Source: Roseburia inulinivorans DSM 16841
Lineage (GTDB): Bacteria > Bacillota > Clostridia > Lachnospirales > Lachnospiraceae
DNA length: 64,000 nt
Direction: 5' to 3'
NCBI RefSeq assembly: GCF_000174195.1
Contig: NZ_ACFY01000058.1
Span: forward strand, 1-64,000
This document shows, in pieces, positions 36,289-45,347 of this stretch (positions are counted from its first letter, which is position 1; each line of letters begins with the position of its first letter). Both the position numbers and the translations under genes were made by a program. The notes below the pieces were generated by a model. It worked only from the letters and a program-made list of their open reading frames with translations. It was not told the origin of the DNA and did not search any database.

Positions 36289-36466
36289 TGTAACTATTCA
36301 GAACCTCATTCGCAAAATCGTTCTCTCAGAGCTTTCCTTGAATAACAAGCATGCTTGTTATTTGCTCATTGTGGTTACTTCGCCAAAGAAATTTTCAAAA
36401 TTATGCTCATTCATGCAAGCATGATTCGCAAATTTTTGAAAACTGCCTTGGCTCTGAATAGTTACA
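36289..36466. repeat. Palindromic repeat with TGTAACTATTCAGA ends
   Basis: 14-base inverted termini, TGTAACTATTCAGA and TCTGAATAGTTACA, on a 178-base element. An inner perfect palindrome reads AATAACAAGCATGCTTGTTATT (positions ~36341-36362), and a second inner stem surrounds GCAAGCATG. It begins six bases after the lipoprotein stop and may also terminate transcription. Confidence 0.7.
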
Positions 36467-36537
36467 AAAAAATAACTTGAAAATAGCGGCTGACAAAGCT
36501 AAACTATAAACGAGATCAATATAGGGAGGAAATAATT

Positions 36538-38271
36538 ATGGGATACAAAGAAATGTATGAAGAATGGTTAAATAATCCATACTTCGACGATGCAACAAAA
36601 GCAGAATTAAAAGCGATCGAGGGGAATGAAAAAGAGATCGAAGACCGTTTTTATATGGATCTTGAGTTTGGTACGGCAGGTCTCCGCGGCGTGATCGGTG
36701 CCGGAACAAACCGTATGAATGTCTATACAGTCCGCAAGGCAACACAGGGACTTGCAAATTATATCAACAATGTGCATGCACAGGAGAAAGGGGTAGCAAT
36801 TGCATATGATTCCAGACATATGTCGCCGGAATTTGCAGATGTTGCGGCTTTATGCCTTGCTGCAAACGGAATTAAGGCGTATGTGTTCGAGTCGCTTCGT
36901 CCGACACCGGAACTTTCCTATGCAGTCCGCAGATTAGGATGCACCGCAGGAATCAATATCACAGCCAGCCATAACCCACCGGAATATAATGGATACAAGG
37001 TATATTGGGAGGATGGCGCACAGATCACTCCGCCTCACGATACCGGAATTATGGCAGAGGTGAAGAAAGTAACGGATTATGCAGCCGTTAAGACGATGGA
37101 CAAAGCTGCCGCAGTTGCAGCAGGTCTTTATCAGGTGATCGGAGCAGATATCGATGATCCATACATAGAAGAACTGAAAAAACTGATCCTTCATCAGGAT
37201 TGTATTGACAAAGTGGCAGGAGAGTTAAAAATCGTGTACTCTCCACTTCACGGAACCGGAAATATCCCGGTGCGCCGTGTGTTAAAAGAACTTGGATTCA
37301 AAAATGTATATGTCGTTCCGGAGCAGGAACTCCCGGATGGAGATTTCCCAACCGTAAGTTATCCAAACCCGGAGGCAGCAGAAGCATTTGAATTAGGACT
37401 TGCTTTAGGCAAAAAAGTGGATGCTGATCTCATCCTTGCAACAGACCCGGATGCAGACAGACTTGGCGTTTATGTAAAAGATTCCAAGACCGGGGAGTAC
37501 CACAGCCTGACAGGTAACATGTCCGGATGCCTGATCGGCGATTATGTGATCGGTCAGAGAAAAGCCCTGTACGGACTGCCGGAAGATGGAGCATTTATCC
37601 GCTCAATCGTTTCCACCAATATGGCAGATGCAATTGCAAAATATTATGGAATCCAGCTTGTAGAAGTTTTAACAGGATTTAAATTCATCGGACAGAAGAT
37701 TCTTGAGTTTGAAAACACCGGAAAAGGAACCTACCTCTTTGGTATGGAGGAAAGCTATGGCTGTCTGACCGGAACTTATGCAAGAGATAAAGATGCGGTC
37801 GATGCTTCCATGACACTGTGCGAGGCAGCAGCTTACTATAAGACCAAAAACATGACACTCTGGGATGCTATGCTTGCAATGTATGAGCGTTACGGATACT
37901 ACAAAGATGATGTGACTGCTATCACTTTAAAAGGTATCGAGGGACTTGCCAAGATCCAGGAGATCATGAATACGCTGAGAGAGAATGCTCCGGCAGAGAT
38001 TGGCGGTTACAAAGTAACGGCAGTGCGTGATTATAAGAAGGACACCATTACAGATACTGCAACAGGCGCTGTAAAACCGACCGGTCTTCCGGCTTCCAAT
38101 GTTTTATATTATGAGCTGGAGGATGATGCATGGGTATGTGTAAGACCTTCCGGAACAGAGCCGAAAGTAAAATTCTATCTCGGTGTAAAGGGAACGTCTT
38201 TAGAGGATGCAGATGCAAAATCCAAGGCATTATCCGAAGCTGTCCATGCAATGATCGGAAAAATGTTATAA
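36538..38271 (+). CDS. pgcA: Phosphoglucomutase/phosphomannomutase (PgcA-type)
   Basis: Interconverts glucose-1-phosphate and glucose-6-phosphate, linking glycogen/maltodextrin to glycolysis and UDP-sugars. 577 residues, normal for the family. Active-site phospho-Ser loop ITASHNPPEYNGYK, metal loop ATDPDADRLGV, sugar loop GMEESYGCL, phosphate loop RPSGTEPKVKF: all four intact. AGGAGG precedes the ATG. It fits the alpha-glucan theme of the window. Confidence 0.95.
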   Translation: MGYKEMYEEWLNNPYFDDATKAELKAIEGNEKEIEDRFYMDLEFGTAGLRGVIGAGTNRMNVYTVRKATQGLANYINNVHAQEKGVAIAYDSRHMSPEFADVAALCLAANGIKAYVFESLRPTPELSYAVRRLGCTAGINITASHNPPEYNGYKVYWEDGAQITPPHDTGIMAEVKKVTDYAAVKTMDKAAAVAAGLYQVIGADIDDPYIEELKKLILHQDCIDKVAGELKIVYSPLHGTGNIPVRRVLKELGFKNVYVVPEQELPDGDFPTVSYPNPEAAEAFELGLALGKKVDADLILATDPDADRLGVYVKDSKTGEYHSLTGNMSGCLIGDYVIGQRKALYGLPEDGAFIRSIVSTNMADAIAKYYGIQLVEVLTGFKFIGQKILEFENTGKGTYLFGMEESYGCLTGTYARDKDAVDASMTLCEAAAYYKTKNMTLWDAMLAMYERYGYYKDDVTAITLKGIEGLAKIQEIMNTLRENAPAEIGGYKVTAVRDYKKDTITDTATGAVKPTGLPASNVLYYELEDDAWVCVRPSGTEPKVKFYLGVKGTSLEDADAKSKALSEAVHAMIGKML

Positions 38272-38314
38272 CATATGGAAAATGCCTAAAAATGCCCCAA
38301 AATGGGAAAATTTC

Positions 38315-38343
38315 TTGACAAAGACATAGAAAACAAGTATAAA
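38315..38343 (+). promoter_or_regulatory. Sigma-A promoter of the HU gene
   Basis: TTGACA, 17 bases, TATAAA, about 75 bases before the start codon, as expected for a strongly expressed gene. Confidence 0.75.
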
Positions 38344-38418
38344 TATGGATGTAGGTATTTTGGAAAAGAAAAAACCTCATATATCATAAAGTGAAAATCC
38401 AGAGGAGGAATTTTTAAC

Positions 38419-38694
38419 ATGAACAAAGCAGAATTAGTTGCAGCTATGGCTGAGAAAGCTGAATTAAGCAAAAAAGACGCAGAAGCAGCATTAAAAGCAT
38501 TCACAGATGTTGTTGCAGAAGAATTAAAAAAAGGTGAGAAAATCCAGTTAGTTGGATTCGGAACATTCGAAGTTTCTGAGAGAGCAGAGAGAACAGGACG
38601 TAACCCACAGAGCGGTAAAGAGATGGTTATCCCAGCTTCTAAAGCTCCTAAATTCAAAGCAGGAAAAGCTTTAAAAGATATGGTTAACGCATAA
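38419..38694 (+). CDS. hup: HU-family DNA-binding protein
   Basis: Nucleoid protein of 91 residues. MNKAELVAAMAEKAELSKKD is the dimerising N-terminus. The DNA-binding arm has GFGTFEVSERAERTGRNPQSG and KAPKFKAGKALKDMVN. Bends and compacts DNA. Codon use is biased toward highly expressed codons. It has its own promoter and terminator. Confidence 0.97.
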   Translation: MNKAELVAAMAEKAELSKKDAEAALKAFTDVVAEELKKGEKIQLVGFGTFEVSERAERTGRNPQSGKEMVIPASKAPKFKAGKALKDMVNA

Positions 38695-38717
38695 TTCTTT
38701 TTTAAATATGAATGTTT

Positions 38718-38748
38718 AGCGGGCTCGGATTTTCCGGGCTCGTTTTTT
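38718..38748 (+). terminator. Terminator after hup
   Basis: AGCGGGCTCGG pairs with CCGGGCTCGT, including some G-U pairs, then six T. Confidence 0.82.
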
Positions 38749-38841
38749 GTGCAGCAGGAGACGTCGTTTCTGTTGGATCAAAAACGAGCCGCAGGGATGT
38801 GTAACCTGCGGAATAAAAAGTAAGAGGGGAAAATAAAAACA

Positions 38842-39084
38842 ATGAGATTAGATAAATTCTTGAAAGTGTCACGACTCATCAAGAGAAGAACGGTTGCGAA
38901 TGAAGCGTGTGATGCAGGACGTGTGATGGTGAACGGAAAACCGGCAAAGGCTTCCGTCAATGTGAAAGTCGGGGATGTGATCGAGATCGCATTTGGAACA
39001 AAAAGTGTGAAAGTGCGTGTGCTTGATCTTCAGGATACAACGAAGAAAGAGGAAGCAAAAGACCTGTTTGAATATGTATCCTAA
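38842..39084 (+). CDS. rqcP: S4-domain ribosome-quality-control protein RqcP
   Basis: 80-residue S4 RNA-binding protein (MRLDKFLKVSRLIKRRTVAN, then GRVMVNGKPAKASVNVKVGD). Homologue of YabO, which acts with RqcH in adding alanine tails to stalled nascent chains on 50S subunits. Its place ahead of yabP, yabQ and divIC matches the Bacillus order. Confidence 0.9.
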   Translation: MRLDKFLKVSRLIKRRTVANEACDAGRVMVNGKPAKASVNVKVGDVIEIAFGTKSVKVRVLDLQDTTKKEEAKDLFEYVS

Positions 39085-39170
39085 ATATATTCTATACACA
39101 CATTAGCCAGGGCAGTTATTTTTGAGGGCATAAATCAGGGAACCTTCTCATATATAGAATATAGACAAGT

Positions 39171-39214
39171 GCGGAACTCATAGAAAACATTCAAAACGTA
39201 AGTAGGAGGTTCGC
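39171..39214 (+). repeat. AACT/AGTT-family hairpin before yabP
   Basis: GCGGAACT pairs with AGGTTCGC with one mismatch. The left arm continues CATAGAAAACATTC, close to the left end of the 41767 element. It ends 17 bases before the yabP ribosome binding site. Confidence 0.6.
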
Positions 39215-39243
39215 AATTACCTGTATATATGAGGAGGAGATTT

Positions 39244-39531
39244 ATGGATGAGAAGAATAATGTGACAAAATCCCACAAAGTGCTTTTGGCAAACCGGAAA
39301 AATGGCGCATTCAGCGGTGTGGTGGATGTACTGTCTTTTGATGTGGCAGAGATATTGCTGGAGACGGAGCTTGGGATGCTTCTAATAAAAGGACATGACC
39401 TTCATGTAAACCGCCTTTCACTGGAAAAGGGAGAAATCGATATTGAGGGACGGATCGATTCCCTGACCTATTCAGAGCCGAAAAATGTTACAAAACAGAC
39501 GGAATCTCTTCTTGGAAGGCTTTTTAAATAA
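39244..39531 (+). CDS. yabP: Sporulation protein YabP
   Basis: 95 residues, YabP/YqfC family (FSGVVDVLSFDVAEILLETELGMLLIKGHDLHV, read here in parts). Needed for spore formation in Bacillus; role in the mother cell unclear. I chose ATG 39244, with GAGGAGGAG directly upstream. It overlaps yabQ by one base, so they are coupled. Confidence 0.9.
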   Translation: MDEKNNVTKSHKVLLANRKNGAFSGVVDVLSFDVAEILLETELGMLLIKGHDLHVNRLSLEKGEIDIEGRIDSLTYSEPKNVTKQTESLLGRLFK

Positions 39532-39998
39532 TGTCTGGATTTGTGCGGCTGGCGGAAGGAATCCTGTTTTGGCAGGTGCAGGAGACCGGAAGCAGGGTGA
39601 GCGAGGGGATTTTCACAGAGGCAGTTTTTCTCGGAATCTCGGTTCTGGTGGGGATGGGACTATTCCTGCTGTACGATATTTTTCGTATTTTCCGAAGAAT
39701 CGTGCCACATGGCGCAATCTGGATTGGAGTGGAAGACTTCTGTTATTGGTTACTATGCACTGCTGCGGTTTTTCTGATGCTGTATCAGGAGAATGACGGT
39801 ATGATCCGGGGATTTGCCATTGGTGGTGTTATTTTTGGCATGATACTGTATTTTTTCCTCCTCAGCAGATTTGTTGTAAAGATCAATGTGTGTATTTTGA
39901 AGAAAATACTTGGCATTGCGGGAAGGATAACCGGTTTTGTGACAAAACCTTTTCGAAAGATTGGCAGGAAAATCATAAGTTTTTATGTAAACAGTTGA
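39531..39998 (+). CDS. yabQ: Sporulation protein YabQ
   Basis: 155-residue membrane protein with about four hydrophobic helices (residues ~30-50, 63-83, 90-112) and a basic C-terminus. It is the YabQ partner of YabP in spore cortex formation. The start overlaps the yabP stop (TAATG). Confidence 0.88.
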   Translation: MSGFVRLAEGILFWQVQETGSRVSEGIFTEAVFLGISVLVGMGLFLLYDIFRIFRRIVPHGAIWIGVEDFCYWLLCTAAVFLMLYQENDGMIRGFAIGGVIFGMILYFFLLSRFVVKINVCILKKILGIAGRITGFVTKPFRKIGRKIISFYVNS

Positions 39999-40066
39999 AA
40001 AAATGGATAAAAATGATTAAAATGAGTTTATGTAAGCTTTAATGCGTAGATTTAGAGGGGTTCATC

Positions 40067-40372
40067 ATGGCAAACGCGAAAAGAAGACGTAGAAAAAACG
40101 GAAACAGAGCTGGAAGAATGTGCATTACCTGTATTGTATTTGTGTTTGCAATTGTTATGTCAACACAGATCATTAAGGTATACCAGAAGGATCAGGAATA
40201 TATTGCCAAACAGGCGGACTTAGAACAGCAGCTTTCCGCAGAACAGGACAGACAAAAAGAGTTAGAAGCATACGAGACTTATACAAAATCACAGCAGTAT
40301 GTCGAAGATGTCGCCAAGAGCAAACTGGGGCTGCTTTATGATAATGAGGTTGTATTTAAAGAACAAAAGTAA
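40067..40372 (+). CDS. divIC: Septum formation initiator DivIC/FtsB family
   Basis: 101 residues: a basic cytoplasmic start (ANAKRRRRKNGNRAGR), one membrane segment (~20-40), then an extracellular coiled coil (KQADLEQQLSAEQDRQKELEAY). The C-terminal KLGLLYDNEVVF motif is typical of DivIC. A divisome bitopic protein working with DivIB/FtsL. Followed by a strong terminator. Confidence 0.9.
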   Translation: MANAKRRRRKNGNRAGRMCITCIVFVFAIVMSTQIIKVYQKDQEYIAKQADLEQQLSAEQDRQKELEAYETYTKSQQYVEDVAKSKLGLLYDNEVVFKEQK

Positions 40373-40407
40373 CGATCGCATTCGTTGGATCGTGAGCGTG
40401 ATAGATA

Positions 40408-40443
40408 AAAAAATGGGACTGTTTTTTGTACAGTCCCATTTTT
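40408..40443. terminator. Bidirectional terminator between divIC and the reductase gene
   Basis: AAAAATGGGACTG pairs with CAGTCCCATTTTT across an 8-base loop. It serves both convergent genes. Confidence 0.9.
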
Positions 40444-40454
40444 GTACTTCAATG

Positions 40455-41447
40455 TCAACCTTGAACAATCGTCTCTATCTTTTGTAATTCTTCTTCTGTG
40501 AAGTCTGTGTGTCCGATGATCTTAATGTTGTCTAAAATCTGTTCCGGTTTGGAAGCGCCAATTAAAACGCTGGTTACTTTATCATCCTTTAAGATCCAGC
40601 TTAAAGCCATCTCAGCAAGGGTCTGGCCACGTTCTCCGGCAAGTACATTTAAAGCCTGGATCTGTGCAAGCTTTTCAGGAGTCAGGGCGGATTCCTTTAA
40701 GAAACGTCCGTCTGTGGCAATGCGGCTGTCGGTTGGGATACCATTTAAGTAACGGTTTGTCAGAAGTCCCTGAGCCAGAGGAGAGAATGCGATAATTCCC
40801 TTCTTAAGTTCATAAGCGGTATCTTTTAATGCATTATTTTCAATGGTGCGGTCAAAAATAGAGTAACGATTCTGGTTAATGATAAATGGACACTTTAAGT
40901 CACTTAAGATTGCAGTTGCTTTTCTTAAAGTCGGACCATCATAATTGGAAAGACCGACATAAAGTGCCTTTCCGCTCTTTACGATAGAATCTAAGGCGCC
41001 CATCGTCTCTTCCAGTGGTGTCTCCGGATCCATTCTGTGATGATAGAAAATATCAACATAATCCAAACCGAGACGTTTCAAACTCTGGTCAAGACTTGCA
41101 ATCAGATATTTGCGGCTTCCCCAGTTGCCGTAAGGACCTTTCCACATATCAAAACCGGCCTTTGTACTGATGAGAAGTTCATCACGGTAAGGATGAAGTT
41201 CCTCCTTCATGATCTTTCCGAAGTTGCGCTCTGCGCTTCCGTAAGCAGGACCATAATTATTGGCGAGATCAAAATGTGTGATTCCGTGATCAAATGCGGT
41301 GAAACACATCTGCTTCATGTTTTCGTAAACACCCGTGTCTCCAAAATTATGCCATAAGCCTAAAGATACTAATGGAAGCTTTAAACCACTGTTGCCGCAG
41401 CGGTTGTAAACCATCGTGTCATATCTTTTTTCATCTGCAATATACAT
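40455..41447 (-). CDS. Aldo/keto reductase, YghZ/MgrA-like
   Basis: NADPH-dependent oxidoreductase of 330 residues. It opens YNRCGNSGLKLPLVSLGLWHNFGDT, as in L-glyceraldehyde-3-phosphate reductases. The catalytic set is visible: FDLANNYG (Asp, Tyr), ISTKAGFDMW (Lys) and FYHHRMD (His). I chose ATG 41447, with AAAGGAG upstream; an ATG further up lacks a site. The probable role is detoxifying small aldehydes. Confidence 0.88.
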   Translation of the reverse strand: MYIADEKRYDTMVYNRCGNSGLKLPLVSLGLWHNFGDTGVYENMKQMCFTAFDHGITHFDLANNYGPAYGSAERNFGKIMKEELHPYRDELLISTKAGFDMWKGPYGNWGSRKYLIASLDQSLKRLGLDYVDIFYHHRMDPETPLEETMGALDSIVKSGKALYVGLSNYDGPTLRKATAILSDLKCPFIINQNRYSIFDRTIENNALKDTAYELKKGIIAFSPLAQGLLTNRYLNGIPTDSRIATDGRFLKESALTPEKLAQIQALNVLAGERGQTLAEMALSWILKDDKVTSVLIGASKPEQILDNIKIIGHTDFTEEELQKIETIVQG

Positions 41448-41766
41448 TACAAAATCTCCTTTCAAGTCGTACTTCATTTCTTAAATTGTAGTACAAGAAA
41501 TTTCGCGTGTACAGTGTCAAAATTATATTTCTGTAACATATTTTTATAAGCGGACTACCTCATCTTCCTAAAAAACCTGAACACCCTTCAATCACCACGA
41601 AAAGACATTTGAGCGGAACTTTTGGCGAAAACTTTTTTTTGACACGTCGCTCCTTTGACAAAGATTTTTTGTGACAACTTCTATAATCGTTGGCACGGTC
41701 GCATGGCAATTGTGAAAGACATAGAAACGTATGTCTAAATTTCGTAGTTGCATATGTACAGTAGCA

Positions 41767-42012
41767 GATAATTACAAAACTAATAGAAAACGTGAATGAA
41801 GTTGTGAAAATGTGACAAAAGTTTGAGAAGACACTGGGGAGCCACCGGTTCTTAGAAGGCAGATTCTGTATTTCATTCTGATTTATCAGAAATGAAATGC
41901 AGGAGATGGCTTCTTAGTACCGCTGTGAGCGACACGTAGCGAGAGCGTGTCTTCGAAAATTTTGTTACATTTTTACAACATTCATAGCGTGGAGTAGAGT
42001 TTTGTAATTATC
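41767..42012. repeat. Giant hairpin of the AACT/AGTT family before spoIIE
   Basis: 246-base near-continuous palindrome. The ends are a perfect 15-base inverted repeat, GATAATTACAAAACT and AGTTTTGTAATTATC. Inner arms include GAAGACAC/GTGTCTTC and TGTATTTCATT/AAATGAAATGCA, and the tip is CTGAT/ATCAG. It ends 13 bases before the spoIIE ribosome binding site. The short elements at 34980, 39171 and 49364 look like the same termini without the middle. The rest of the gap (41480-41760) shows no gene. Confidence 0.8.
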
Positions 42013-42038
42013 GTTGAATGGTAAAAGGAGATTATGTC

Positions 42039-43883
42039 ATGAAAAAAAGTGCAGGTAAACAGATGATAACGATTGCGGGAGGCGTTCTTGCATGCAGTAT
42101 GCAAATGATGGGCTGCTATCCACTTGCCCCGGCGTATTTTGCGGCAGCATTCTTGGAAGGAGTAAGCGGCGTGTGGCTGACAGCTGCAATGTACATAGGA
42201 ATGCTTTATTTTATGCCACTGACTGCAACGGTAAAATACGCAATGGCGCTTCTTGTGACCGCAGGTGCGATCAAACTGGTAGAGTGGGCGAACGAGGGCT
42301 GCCCCGCATTTCTGGCTGCAATCCTGACAGCAATCACGACGATGATTCTGTCTTTCTGTGGCGGACTGCTGGAATGGAAAGACCAGCCGGAGGTACTGGC
42401 GGTGTTTCTGGAAGGGATCTTTGTATTCGGCGCGGTGATCCTTTTAAACCGCGGCATTCATTTTTTTATGGAGTGGCAGGGGCGTGGAAACAGGATAGAG
42501 CAGGAACCTGTGGACAGAGGCAAGGAGGAACGCCTTTCGGGGTATGCGGAATCGTTTCAGGGATTGTCACAGATTTTTATGAATATGAGTAAAAAAAAGG
42601 AGCAGTACACGGCGGAGGAACTCGGACAAATGCAAAATGAGCTGACCGGAAGGCTCTGCGCAAACTGTGACTGCTGTGCGATATGCTGGGAGCAGGAATC
42701 TACGCCGCTGTATGGAATTTTGTCTAACATGATCACGTCGATCCTGAATGTGGGGACTCCGGCGAAAGAGAGCGAGGAGGAACTAAGCCACTACTGCAAA
42801 CACAGCAAAGATATGGTGGAGGAGGCAGTGCGTGTGTTTGAGAAGGCAAGCTTAAACCGTGCGTGGTACAACCGTCTGTTGGAAAACCGTCAGACGATCG
42901 CAGAACAGCTCGATGCGATGGCGTACATTATGAAAGACTGTGCGAAGGAGGAAAAACTGCTGGATACGCAGGAGAAAAAGGCGTTGGCAGAGATACGCTA
43001 CCGGGCAAAAGAGAGCGGGATCGTCATTGAGGAAATGCACTTGTATGAGAATCAGGAGGGACGTCTGCGGCTGACCGCGGGACTGCGCAGTAAAATGGGC
43101 GGCTGTGTTTCTGTGAAATCATTTCTCGCAGCGGTCAGCCATGCGCTTGGAAAAGATATCCGTGCTGCCGCAGACTGCCGCTCATTTATCTCAAAGGAAC
43201 GCACCGATTTTTTGTTTTACGAGGATACAAAATACCGCAGTGTGCAGGGAATCGCACGGCTGAAAAAAGATGGTGCACAGATTTCCGGGGACAATTTCTC
43301 GTTTCTGGAGCTGGAGCGCGGTGATCTTCTGCTCGGACTCTCGGATGGCATGGGCTCCGGCAGTGCCGCATGCAAAGAGAGTGAGATGGTGTTAGATCTT
43401 GTGGAACGCTTTTTGGAAGCCGGTTTTTCGGTGGAGACAGCGATCCGTATGATGAACTCGGCGATGGTGATGAAAGGGGAGAGCGATCTGTATTCTACCG
43501 TTGATTTGTGTATGGTGAACCTTTATGATGGGGCGGCGGATTTTTACAAGATTGGAGCAGCGGGAAGCTTTATCAGGCACGGGCAGGAGGTGACAAGTTT
43601 TGCTCCGAATTCGCTGCCGGTCGGCGTCGGGACAAACCCCGAGATCGAGCATAAAAAGATAACCCTGAAAAACGGCGATTTTGTTGTCATGGTCACGGAT
43701 GGTGTGTTAGAATATCTGCATGTACCAAATCCGGAAGAAACAATGCAGGAGATCATCGAGAGTATCAACACCAATCATCCGGGCATCCTGGCGAAAAAGA
43801 TTTTGGAGCGGGTGCTTCTTTTTACAGGGGGAAAGGTTTCGGATGATATGACCATTCTTGCAACCTGCATCTGGGAGAAATAG
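42039..43883 (+). CDS. spoIIE: Stage II sporulation protein E, PP2C phosphatase
   Basis: Membrane serine phosphatase that dephosphorylates SpoIIAA to release sigma-F in the forespore. 614 residues. The N-terminal ~130 residues have about four to five membrane helices, fewer than the ten of Bacillus SpoIIE (827 residues). The middle has a Cys-rich patch (GRLCANCDCCAICW). The C-terminal PP2C domain has LLLGLSDGMGSGSAACKES and VVMVTDGVLEYL. I chose ATG 42039, nine bases after AAAGGAG. Its presence is the strongest hint of sporulation ability. Confidence 0.92.
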   Translation: MKKSAGKQMITIAGGVLACSMQMMGCYPLAPAYFAAAFLEGVSGVWLTAAMYIGMLYFMPLTATVKYAMALLVTAGAIKLVEWANEGCPAFLAAILTAITTMILSFCGGLLEWKDQPEVLAVFLEGIFVFGAVILLNRGIHFFMEWQGRGNRIEQEPVDRGKEERLSGYAESFQGLSQIFMNMSKKKEQYTAEELGQMQNELTGRLCANCDCCAICWEQESTPLYGILSNMITSILNVGTPAKESEEELSHYCKHSKDMVEEAVRVFEKASLNRAWYNRLLENRQTIAEQLDAMAYIMKDCAKEEKLLDTQEKKALAEIRYRAKESGIVIEEMHLYENQEGRLRLTAGLRSKMGGCVSVKSFLAAVSHALGKDIRAAADCRSFISKERTDFLFYEDTKYRSVQGIARLKKDGAQISGDNFSFLELERGDLLLGLSDGMGSGSAACKESEMVLDLVERFLEAGFSVETAIRMMNSAMVMKGESDLYSTVDLCMVNLYDGAADFYKIGAAGSFIRHGQEVTSFAPNSLPVGVGTNPEIEHKKITLKNGDFVVMVTDGVLEYLHVPNPEETMQEIIESINTNHPGILAKKILERVLLFTGGKVSDDMTILATCIWEK

Positions 43884-45347
43884 ATGACAAATGAACTTTT
43901 AAACGAATGGAAAAAAGAAAAAATAGTGGAAGACGGGGACATAGTACTCGCAGGGGTATCCGGCGGTGCTGATTCCGTCTGCCTCCTATTGATGCTGGAG
44001 CAGTTACAGAAAAAAACAGATTTTTTATTGGAAGCAGTCCATGTGGAACATGGCATCCGTGGGGAAGAGAGCCGGAAAGACGCTGCGTTTGTGAAAAACC
44101 TGTGTCAGGATCATGGGATCAGATGTCATATATTTTCAGTGGAAGTTCCTCTATTTGCGGAGAAACATGGTCTTGGGCTGGAGGAAGCAGCGCGCATTTT
44201 AAGATATGACTGTTATAAGAAAGCGGCAGAAAGCGTAAAAAAGGAATTTCCGGAAAAGAAGATTAAACTTGCGCTGGCACATCATGCGGAGGATAACGCA
44301 GAAACGGTTTTGTTTCAGATGGTGCGCGGAAGCGGACTGGATGGACTGTGTGGCATGAGCCGCCGCAGGGATGAGGGGATTTACGAATTGATTCGTCCTC
44401 TGCTTGCGCAGCCGCGGGAAGAGATCGAGGCATTTTTAAGGGAATGCGGGCAGTCCTATTGTATGGATGAGACAAATCTGGATACAGAATACAGCAGAAA
44501 CCGTATCCGGCATCAGGTGCTGCCGGAACTAAAGCAGATCAATGGGCAGGCGGTGGCACATATCAACCAGAGTGCGGCGCTTCTGCAGGAAATGAGAGAT
44601 TTTCTCAATGAGGAGGCAGAGCATATCCGGGAAATGTATGTGGTTGAAAAAAGCGATGGCATACAGCTTTATTCGGGCGTGTGGGAGGAGTGCCACGAAG
44701 TTGTGCAGCGGGAGGTTCTCCATAAGGCAATCGGACAGGTGGCAGGATCGAAAAAAGATATTACGAGAAAACATGTAGAGAGCGTGAGAAACCTTTATTT
44801 TTCACAGGTTGGACGATATGTGGAACTGCCATATCAGGTGCTGGCGGAGCGCAATTATCATGGTATTTTGCTGAGAAAAGAGACGGAAAAAAAGAGGGCG
44901 GATAACACCTTTTTGATAGAAATACCAAAGGAGAGCCTGCAAAAAGTTTTTGATGGAGAGACACTGGAACTGGAAGTGCCGGGAGGCAGAGTAAGGTTTT
45001 GCGGACTCAGCCCGGATGGGAAAATCGGGGAAATTGATAAAAAATCATATACGAAATGGCTGAATTATGATAAAATCAAAGTTGGACTGCAAATCAGAAC
45101 CAGAACCGCAGGAGATTATCTTACGGTGGATGACAGGGGACACACAAAGAAACTGAAAGAGTATTTTATTAACGAAAAAGTCCCAAAAGAGATGCGGGAT
45201 ACCATGCTGCTCCTGACGGAAGACTCTCATGTTATATGGGCGGTCGGACAGCGGATCAGTGCAGATTATAAAATCGATGAAAATACAAAAAAGATATTAG
45301 AAGTACATTTTTTTGGAGGAAATTATCATGAAAGTAAAGAATATTAG
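43884..45347 (+). CDS. tilS: tRNA(Ile)-lysidine synthase TilS
   Basis: Converts C34 of the CAU tRNA-Ile to lysidine, using ATP and lysine. 487 residues. The PP-loop is AGVSGGADSVCLLLML near residue 25, then VEHGIRGEESRKDA and LAHHAEDNAETVLFQ. The C-terminal TilS domain has TRTAGDYLTVDDRGHTKKLKEYF. It begins directly after the spoIIE stop and overlaps hpt, so spoIIE-tilS-hpt-ftsH form an operon as in other Firmicutes. Confidence 0.95.
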   Translation: MTNELLNEWKKEKIVEDGDIVLAGVSGGADSVCLLLMLEQLQKKTDFLLEAVHVEHGIRGEESRKDAAFVKNLCQDHGIRCHIFSVEVPLFAEKHGLGLEEAARILRYDCYKKAAESVKKEFPEKKIKLALAHHAEDNAETVLFQMVRGSGLDGLCGMSRRRDEGIYELIRPLLAQPREEIEAFLRECGQSYCMDETNLDTEYSRNRIRHQVLPELKQINGQAVAHINQSAALLQEMRDFLNEEAEHIREMYVVEKSDGIQLYSGVWEECHEVVQREVLHKAIGQVAGSKKDITRKHVESVRNLYFSQVGRYVELPYQVLAERNYHGILLRKETEKKRADNTFLIEIPKESLQKVFDGETLELEVPGGRVRFCGLSPDGKIGEIDKKSYTKWLNYDKIKVGLQIRTRTAGDYLTVDDRGHTKKLKEYFINEKVPKEMRDTMLLLTEDSHVIWAVGQRISADYKIDENTKKILEVHFFGGNYHESKEY

